In this document: in pieces, positions 22,061 to 27,325 of the stretch
Layout: every line of letters starts with the position of its first letter
How positions within the stretch are numbered: position 1 is the first letter of the stretch
NCBI GenBank assembly: GCA_030655095.1
Contig: JAURWF010000058.1
Span: 1-27,325 of the forward strand
Direction: 5' to 3'
Origin: a bacterium
GTDB lineage: Bacteria > Patescibacteriota > Patescibacteriia > Patescibacteriales > GWC2-42-12
DNA length: 27,325 bases
The notes under the pieces: generated by a model
The model's input: only the letters and a program-made list of their open reading frames with translations
Told to the model about the DNA's origin: nothing
The model's database searches: none
Position numbers and translations under genes: made by a program

Positions 22061-24082
22061 TTATAATGGAATTGTCATTAAAATTTGCGTACCCTTTCCC
22101 AGCTTTGAATTAATTTCTATGGTGCCATTTAAAGTTTTAACTCTTGAATACATATTCTTTAATCCAATCCCTTTAACTCTCTTTGTTGTATTAAAACCAA
22201 CCCCATTGTCTTCAACCTTAACTAATAAATTATTTTTCTCCTTACTTAATTCAATTTGAATTTTAGTAGCCTTAGCATATTTATTAATATTTTGAAGAGA
22301 TTCTTGTAATATTCTATAACAATGAATTTTGATTTTATTTGAAACTGTTTCCCAGTTTTTAAAATTATTAAACACTAACTTATATTCAAAGTTACTTATT
22401 TTGCTTTGTTTTGCTACCAATTGTTCTATAAGTTGATTAAAACTATCCTTTGAAGTAAAAATTTCCATATTCAAATTATGAGATATTTTTCTAATATCCT
22501 CCTCTATTAGTTGTAATTCATCAATATAAATCTCACGTTTTTTTACTTCAGCTTTTGTTTTACCCTCATTTAAGCTATCTAAACTCAACCGTGTTCCAAA
22601 TAAACGACCAAGGACACCATCATGTAATTCTTCTGAAATTCGTTTTTTTTCTTTATTGCTACCTTCTTCAAATTTTGACTGCTGAGATAACATCAGGTTG
22701 TAAATTTCAATATTTGCAAGTTCTTGTTTTTGGTTATATTGAAGTTCTTTATTTTTTGAATGTTGCTTCATATTAATAAGTAACAAAAAACTTAAGCTTG
22801 CACCAAATAATGAAAACAGTATAACCTGCCATTTCTCCTTTGTTTCTGATTCCATTTCTTGAGTTAATTCATTGGTTTCATACTCGATTCGTGTAAATTT
22901 TTCACGGATGAAACGTTCATGTTGTTGAAGACTGTCGGATAGTTGAATATGACTTAGAAGGTATTCTTTCCCTTTTTGTGCAGATTCAAGTTTTGAAAGT
23001 AACTGGTAAGATTGTAATAAATCAATGTTATTCTTTGAAGATTTCGCTAAATCCTTTGCTATAATACAATGTTGTAATGCAATTAAGCTATCTCCTTTTG
23101 ATAAGAAATATTCTGTTAAATGAAGATTACTAGATATAATGCCGTCAATTATCTGTAAACTATCACGAATTTTTAGAGACTTGTAAAATAGATTCGGTAA
23201 ATCGGAATAATCTTTGTTCTTAAATTTAGAATATGCCAAATTATCAATTAAAACTGCGTAAATATCAGGATAAAGATTCTTAATATTCTTGGTCGCTAAT
23301 ACATTATTAAAATATTCAATTGATTTAATGTAATCTTCTTTATTTTGATAAGTGATTCCGATACCATTTAGGGCAGTTAGCTCTAGTTTTTCAACATTAT
23401 TTAGTCTAGAGAGATACTCTAGCCCCTCTTTTCTATATTTAATGGATTTTTCAAAATCTTTTAATTGATTTGCAATGAATGCCAAATTGTTGTAACAAAG
23501 AAAAAGGGCATAATATTCTTTTCTGTTTTTTAAAATTGAAATTGCTTTAATTGTATTTATTTCACTACTAACAAAATCCTTTTCATCTGACTGAATTGCA
23601 GCTAAATTATACCTCATTTCAGCTTCATCAGTTACACTCCCAAATAAGTGATAATATTTTAAAGCTTTATTATAATAATAAAAAGAACTATCATTAGTGT
23701 ATTTGATACGATAATAATAACCTAAATTAGAATTTGCTCTTGCCCAAATTAAGGTATCTTTATTTAATGAGGGTATTTGCAATATTTTGTGATTGATTAT
23801 TTTGAAATCATCTAAATTTCCTAAAATCAAATTATTGTATGCACTTTCTACATATAAACGAATTTTTAAAGAATCATTGTCAAGCTTTTCAATATTCTCA
23901 TTAGCTTCAACTAAAGATTTTTTTCTAATTGAGTCTGGCAAAGAATTGTTTCTAGACGTCTTAAAAAGGTTCTCGACATTTTCAATTGATTTATTTTTTT
24001 GAAAAGTTAAAGTAGAATCATTGATACAACTAATTATTATTGGTATGACAATAATTAGTGATAAAGTTCTTCTAAACATCAT
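22061..24082 (-). CDS. TPR-containing sensor histidine kinase (HisKA_3/HATPase)
   Basis: The protein has 673 residues. A lipoprotein-like signal (IIPIIISCIN, Cys 19) opens an exported sensor made of tetratricopeptide repeats (~60-400; for example 'LGYYYRIKYTNDSSFYYYNKALKYY', 'NNLAFIANQLKDFEKSIKYRKEGLEYL', 'GIGITYQNKEDYIKSIEYFNNVL'). One transmembrane helix follows (~425-443, WQVILFSLFGASLSFLLLINM). The kinase core has H487 in 'EELHDGVLGRLFG' (HisKA_3), N-box 'LQESLQNINKYAKATKI' and G-box 'VEDNGVGF...GIGLKNMYSRV'. It should sense an exported or envelope signal and phosphorylate the adjacent regulator. A small lipoprotein gene lies upstream on the same strand. Confidence 0.88.
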   Translation of the reverse strand: MMFRRTLSLIIVIPIIISCINDSTLTFQKNKSIENVENLFKTSRNNSLPDSIRKKSLVEANENIEKLDNDSLKIRLYVESAYNNLILGNLDDFKIINHKILQIPSLNKDTLIWARANSNLGYYYRIKYTNDSSFYYYNKALKYYHLFGSVTDEAEMRYNLAAIQSDEKDFVSSEINTIKAISILKNRKEYYALFLCYNNLAFIANQLKDFEKSIKYRKEGLEYLSRLNNVEKLELTALNGIGITYQNKEDYIKSIEYFNNVLATKNIKNLYPDIYAVLIDNLAYSKFKNKDYSDLPNLFYKSLKIRDSLQIIDGIISSNLHLTEYFLSKGDSLIALQHCIIAKDLAKSSKNNIDLLQSYQLLSKLESAQKGKEYLLSHIQLSDSLQQHERFIREKFTRIEYETNELTQEMESETKEKWQVILFSLFGASLSFLLLINMKQHSKNKELQYNQKQELANIEIYNLMLSQQSKFEEGSNKEKKRISEELHDGVLGRLFGTRLSLDSLNEGKTKAEVKKREIYIDELQLIEEDIRKISHNLNMEIFTSKDSFNQLIEQLVAKQSKISNFEYKLVFNNFKNWETVSNKIKIHCYRILQESLQNINKYAKATKIQIELSKEKNNLLVKVEDNGVGFNTTKRVKGIGLKNMYSRVKTLNGTIEINSKLGKGTQILMTIPL

Positions 24083-24167
24083 TATAGCTATTTTAATGCA
24101 AAATAGCGTAAATTTAATTAAATCTCTGAAATAAAAACTTAAAGTATTAAAAAGAATTAAATAATAT

Positions 24168-24200
24168 AAAAACCTTGTCTAACAACAAACAAGGTTTTTT
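24168..24200 (-). terminator. hairpin terminator of the small lipoprotein gene
   Basis: AAAAACCTTGT (24168-24178) and ACAAGGTTTTT (24189-24199) form an 11-bp perfect stem with a 10-base loop. On the minus strand the 3' arm ends in a U-tract. It lies 14 bp after the stop of the 60-aa lipoprotein and before the kinase gene, so the kinase needs its own promoter. Confidence 0.75.
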
Positions 24201-24213
24201 AAATCTTTTTAAA

Positions 24214-24396
24214 TTACCCTCCATTTTTAGGATCTTTTGGTGGTATTGGAGGCAATGGATCATTACCTGTATCATTCTGAAAAAGCTCCTTATTATTAAT
24301 TAATATTTGTAATTCTTCATCTGTTTCAGAATTTGAGCAAGATAAAAATATTGGTGTAAAAAGTAAAATAGCTGCAAAAATTTTTATTGATTTCAT
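24214..24396 (-). CDS. small lipoprotein with proline-rich tail
   Basis: The protein has 60 residues. 'MKSIKIFAAILLFTPIFLSCSNSETDEEL' is a lipoprotein signal with lipobox FLSC (Cys 20), leaving about 40 mature residues. The tail 'NDTGNDPLPPIPPKDPKNGG' is proline-rich and ends in GG. No family name recognised. Its own terminator follows. Small exported lipoproteins are often found beside TPR-type histidine kinases in Bacteroidetes, so it could be a ligand, an inhibitor or an envelope component of the sensor next door (inference). Confidence 0.6.
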   Translation of the reverse strand: MKSIKIFAAILLFTPIFLSCSNSETDEELQILINNKELFQNDTGNDPLPPIPPKDPKNGG

Positions 24397-24734
24397 TATT
24401 TGTTTTTTTTAAATTAGACAATAGTCTTCCTTGCCAACAATTAAGTTGGTTGTTAAAATCCAATGGAAAACATGATAGCATCAATGTGGGAATACATTGA
24501 TACATGAAGAATAGAGTCGTAGTCAAGATTTCCCTTATCTGGATTTACTCCTCTTTTCTAATTTGATTAAGCTATATTTAATTCGTTCGAAATGATTGAT
24601 TAATCAATTTGTATATGTCAAAAATACTTAGAAGACTTGAAGTGTGATAATAATTAATAGGGTGTTTTGTAAATGTTATTATGGGATAAGTGAAAGAGTT
24701 AATTTGAATGGTGAATGGATTTTTATTTAAATTA
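24397..24734. other. intergenic stretch upstream of the small lipoprotein
   Basis: No gene is supported. An 8-bp perfect dyad ATCAATGT (24480-24487) / ACATTGAT (24494-24501) with a 6-base loop lies 84 bp before the lipoprotein start, and CAAC/GTTG repeats lie at ~24438-24451. Either could be a binding site for the nearby regulators. No terminator follows the LytTR gene that I can support. Confidence 0.4.
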
Positions 24735-25517
24735 TTATATCAGATTTATCTGTTGCTCAAATCCTTCAAAAGTTCCTCTCATCCATAAATCTTTAATTTC
24801 CAGCATTTTGCATTTAAGAGATTTTGAGAATGGAATTAATGTACTAGTATACTTAAGAGAGCATTGAAATTTACTAAAGTGAATTTTATTGATGTAGTTG
24901 ATATTTACCATATAGCTCTTGTGAATACGTGCAAAAATATTTGGAAGTTCCGTTTCAAAGTTTTTTAATGTTTTATAGGAGGTTACCATTGAACCATCTT
25001 TCAAAAAGAAATCAGTAGTATTATTATCCGCTTTTATGTAAACAATATCAATTACTTGTAAAAACTTGAATTCAGTAAATGATTTTATACATATTGAGGA
25101 GATATCAGGTTGTATATTTTCAAAACGTAATAAGGTTTTTTTCAAATCAAAATGATTATGTGGTTTTAGAATATAATCAAAGACTCCACTTTTGATAGCC
25201 TCATAAGTATGTAATTTTGACGAGCTCATTGCAATGAACTTAGGTAAACTATGCAAAAACTGATACACCTCAGGTATTATACAAAAGGTTGTTTTTATTG
25301 TTATACCATCAACTAATTCTGTATCGAAAAAGACAAGATGAGGTAATTGGTCCAAAATTAAATTAATTGCATCATTTTTGTTTCTGGCAACCCCAACACA
25401 AACATAATTGGAATACTTACCCAGTATTTGTTGCAAATCGTTAACATCATTCAATTGTGAAGCTAGAATAACATATTTATATTTTTTTGAAGAATATACC
25501 ACCTTACAATAATCCAT
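24735..25517 (-). CDS. LytTR-type DNA-binding protein with degenerate receiver
   Basis: The protein has 260 residues. Residues ~13-130 have the receiver layout, with D65 at the phospho-acceptor position (LVFFDTELVDG), but the acidic pair at the first loop is lost (VILASQLND instead of IVDDE). Residues ~150-255 form a LytTR DNA-binding domain ('FLQVIDIVYIKADNNTTDFFLKDGSMVTSYKTLKNFETELPNIFARIHKSYMVNINYINKI'). No histidine kinase is next to it. It is probably not regulated by normal phosphorylation, or weakly so (inference). The 15-bp dyad at 25562-25576, 45 bp before the ATG, may be an autoregulatory site. Confidence 0.85.
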   Translation of the reverse strand: MDYCKVVYSSKKYKYVILASQLNDVNDLQQILGKYSNYVCVGVARNKNDAINLILDQLPHLVFFDTELVDGITIKTTFCIIPEVYQFLHSLPKFIAMSSSKLHTYEAIKSGVFDYILKPHNHFDLKKTLLRFENIQPDISSICIKSFTEFKFLQVIDIVYIKADNNTTDFFLKDGSMVTSYKTLKNFETELPNIFARIHKSYMVNINYINKIHFSKFQCSLKYTSTLIPFSKSLKCKMLEIKDLWMRGTFEGFEQQINLI

Positions 25518-25561
25518 TATTTAAAACTCTTTAAAGGTATTTTTTGTTTAGGAAACTCTAT

Positions 25562-25576
25562 TACGGTTAAACCACA
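25562..25576. promoter_or_regulatory. TACGG-N5-CCACA dyad-like site, site 4
   Basis: TACGG (25562-25566), TTAAA, CCACA (25572-25576) matches the complement of site 3 in both half-sites (TACGG and CCACA). It lies 45 bp before the LytTR gene start on the minus strand. Confidence 0.45.
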
Positions 25577-25669
25577 GAAATTATTATTGTGATAAAATAC
25601 CTGTTTATAAAATATTAGAATTATTAATATTTTATATTTTGTGGTTTTATCTAAAGGTTTGCTTTGAAG

Positions 25670-26330
25670 TTAACTTGACTTCAGACTTTGATAATTAGAA
25701 CCTCCCTTTAATTTAAGCTTCTCTTTATGTACATTCATATCAACACCTACCCTCCTGTCTAAAATTTTAGCATAATACTGGGTGGTCTTTAAGATTTATG
25801 GCCAAGAATTTTACTTCGGATTCTAATGGCAGCTCATTAGTTTAGGTTACTGTGGTTGCAAATGTGTGACGCGAGAAGTGGAATGGAAGATTTTTTGTAA
25901 AACTGCATAAGTCGGCAATTTCCTTTATATACGTATTCATTCTTTGATTGCTTAGCACCGAGAGCAGCTTTTCACTGTGTAAAACATCTGGATAATTGGT
26001 ATATTTTTCAATTACATTGGCTGCTGCAGGTAATATTGGAATATTACTTAAGGTATTTGTTTTGGTTCTTTTGGTGTTGATCCATTTATTACTATCTATC
26101 CCAATAACAATATTTCTCTTAGTTAGTTTCTTTACATCAGCATATTCCAAACCAGTGAAATAACTTAAAATAAAAATATCTCTCACTTAATCTAATCGGG
26201 GAATGTGAAGTTCATTTTCAAGCCTCGTTTGAATTTCTATTTCTGATAAGAATTCACGATCCGCAGTTTTCAATCTTGCTTTCCAATTATAGAAAGGATC
26301 TTTACTTATCCAATCATTTTCATAGGTAAT
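25670..26330 (-). pseudogene. tyrosine recombinase (CTnDOT-like site-specific integrase), C-terminal part, decayed
   Basis: The minus strand reads ITYENDWISKDPFYNWKARLKTADREFLSEIEIQTRLENELHIPRLD, then TAA where Leu is expected. It continues VRDIFILSYFTGLEYADVKKLTKRNIV...LPFHFSRHTFATTVT, another TAA, TNELPLESEVKFL, and after one or more small indels ILKTTQYYAKILDRRVGVDMNVHKEKL to TAA at 25670-25672. The R-H motif (HFSRHTFAT) and the tyrosine (QYYAKI) of the catalytic set are visible. The first Arg position is Glu (TGLEYADV), as that position varies in CTnDOT-like integrases. The N-terminal half is missing. It is dead: two in-frame stops plus frameshift. Confidence 0.85.
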
Positions 26331-26414
26331 TCAAACTATCTTTTTGAAATTAGTTATTTAACTTTATCGTTGTATTGTATGCGCAACTACACTCGGTTTT
26401 TAGCAACTACTTTA

Positions 26415-26716
26415 AAGAAAAATATTGGTTTTATAATGTTTTTGAAGGATGAGACCAGAAATCTAACACAGAGAAATATAAAAATAGCTTATAGTGATAA
26501 TTTAACTAATCCATCGGAAAAGCAAGCAATCCAATTACAGGTAATTATTGGGCCGAAGGAACCACAGCTATTGAAATTGATAACAAATTGGTTATTTATT
26601 TTGATAAATATTCAAGGAGAAAAAAAGTATAGTGCTATAAGGAACCTGCAAGTGGTTGCGAAAATATTTCTGAACAGATTAGTTTTACTTTAGATCCTCT
26701 TCACGGAAGTGTTTTT
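26415..26716 (+). pseudogene. GH43-like glycosidase fragment, frameshifted
   Basis: Three frames together read FIMFLKDETRNLTQRNIKIAYSDNLTNPSEK, then (frame change) GNYWAEGTTAIEIDNKLVIYFDKYSRRKK, then YSAIRNLQVV, and finally ENISEQISFTLDPLHGSVF. The blocks 'MFLKDETR', 'GNYWAEG', 'VIYFDKY' and 'EQISF...HGSVF' are characteristic of family-43-like beta-propeller glycosidases. At least two frameshifts and loss of both ends show it is a relic. It lies beside the dead integrase on the opposite strand. Confidence 0.65.
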
Positions 26717-27072
26717 TACAGTTCCACCAACTATAATCTTTTTTGGAAAATTTTATCTTTTAACCTGAGTTCAATTTAAGGTTTTAGAAGAATATATCTA
26801 ATTGCGTTGTAAATACTAAATCAACGTTTAAGCACAAAAAAAGAAACTACATCCTAATATTAAACGATGGGCAGAAATTATAAACTAACCGACTCCATTA
26901 GTATTTTTTAACCACTCATTCTTAGCTTGTTTAGAATTTTATCATTCAAGTTCTAAGACACAAAATAAAACCTTCAATCTTGCTATGCAAAACTCCATGT
27001 AATCAGTACTTACGTATATTTAGGTATTGAGTGAGTCAAATAATCGGGAATAATTCGGGAATATTTAAATTA
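26717..27072. other. no gene recognised
   Basis: This AT-rich stretch between the glycosidase relic and the tRNA terminator shows no open frame, repeat or promoter that I can support. If the island was inserted at the tRNA gene, its junction should lie in or near this stretch, but I found no second copy of the tRNA 3' end in the window. Confidence 0.5.
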
Positions 27073-27115
27073 AAAATTCCTTAAATAATTCATAATGAAT
27101 TATTTAAGGAATTTT
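27073..27115 (-). terminator. 19-bp perfect hairpin terminator of the tRNA gene
   Basis: AAAATTCCTTAAATAATTC (27073-27091) and its exact complement (27097-27115) surround a 5-base loop. On the minus strand the stem begins 5 bp after the tRNA 3' end and ends in a U-rich run. Confidence 0.75.
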
Positions 27116-27119
27116 CTAG

Positions 27120-27192
<73 letters not shown>

Positions 27193-27262
27193 ATTTGGAT
27201 TGCAAAGATACATCTTTTTTTAAAAAAGCAATAAGTTTTTTAAAATTAAATATTTTTAAGGT

Positions 27263-27270
27263 TACCTTTG
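27263..27270 (+). promoter_or_regulatory. -7 box of the era promoter
   Basis: TACCTTTG matches the Bacteroidetes -7 pattern TAnnTTTG, 18 bp before the era ATG. No good -33 TTG is found at the usual distance, so this is moderate support only. Confidence 0.4.
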
Positions 27271-27287
27271 CATTTTAACTCTTGAAA

Positions 27288-27325
27288 ATGAATCACAAAG
27301 CAGGTTTTGTAAATATTATTGGAAA
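27288..27325 (+). CDS. era: GTPase Era, N-terminal start (cut by window end)
   Basis: Only 12 complete codons are visible, from ATG 27288: MNHKAGFVNIIG, followed by two bases (AA) of the next codon. The pattern 'HKAGFVNIIG.' is the start of Era in Flavobacteriaceae, leading directly into the P-loop (GxPNxGKS) that lies just beyond the window. Era is a ribosome-associated GTPase that binds 16S rRNA during 30S assembly. Identification rests on this short stretch, so it is good but not certain. It reads away from the tRNA and marks the return to core chromosome. Confidence 0.7.
   Translation, partial: MNHKAGFVNIIG

Noticed and set aside
24326..24526. 66-codon minus-strand ORF overlapping the small lipoprotein
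   Set aside because: The lipoprotein frame has a clear lipobox and terminator; this frame has neither.
26370..26693. 107-codon plus-strand ORF as an intact gene
   Set aside because: Only its middle makes sense in this frame; the recognisable glycosidase blocks continue in other frames, so it is a relic.

Overview
The window is very AT-rich. It carries Bacteroidetes-type promoter boxes (TTG-N17-TAnnTTTG), few recognisable Shine-Dalgarno sequences, CarboxypepD_reg-like/outer-membrane beta-barrel proteins, a TPR-type histidine kinase, and a chromosomal initiator tRNA followed by era. It therefore most likely comes from a marine or soil member of the Flavobacteriaceae; no species is claimed. Most of it reads as an accessory region or genomic island. 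It ends on the right at a tRNA-fMet gene whose 3' end faces the island, next to a dead tyrosine integrase.

Layout, left to right. (1) 1-1267: the 3' end of a DUF2130 gene coupled to an unknown gene. (2) 1401-4803: a membrane-anchored LuxR-type regulator and an outer-membrane beta-barrel protein, with a 9-bp dyad between them. (3) 4804-5955: a gene-poor stretch with a geometrically exact array of short TAGCTCA-like sites. (4) 5956-7333: an MqsR-like toxin and a three-part Panacea antitoxin under a promoter covered by palindromes. (5) 7539-10019: a compact ubiquitin-like cassette consisting of a Ubl-E2 fusion, a JAMM peptidase-E1 fusion and a DUF6527 protein. Between (4) and (5) lies a possible minus-strand small RNA. 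(6) 10200-13081, all on the minus strand: small unknown genes, a patatin fragment broken by a frameshift, and a lipoprotein. (7) 13574-21316, plus strand: an outer-membrane beta-barrel protein followed by a radical-SAM RiPP operon. That operon has two precursors with one shared leader and two different cysteine-rich cores, a SPASM radical SAM enzyme, a C39-peptidase ABC exporter, a shortened HlyD-like protein and a DUF2807 lipoprotein. (8) 21379-25517, minus strand: a response regulator, a TPR sensor histidine kinase, a small lipoprotein and a LytTR protein. (9) 25670-26716: decayed remains of a tyrosine recombinase and of a GH43-like glycosidase. (10) tRNA-fMet and the start of era.

Proposed logic. 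The Ubl cassette and the toxin-antitoxin pair look like a small defence or conflict island. The radical-SAM operon makes, cleaves at GG and exports modified peptides, perhaps under control of the adjacent two-component system. A dyad of the type TACGG-N5-CCGTA lies 45 to 130 bp in front of several genes, namely the 126-aa protein, the lipoprotein, the RiPP-side barrel and the LytTR gene, with a half-site before the 89-aa gene. These scattered genes may therefore share one regulator.
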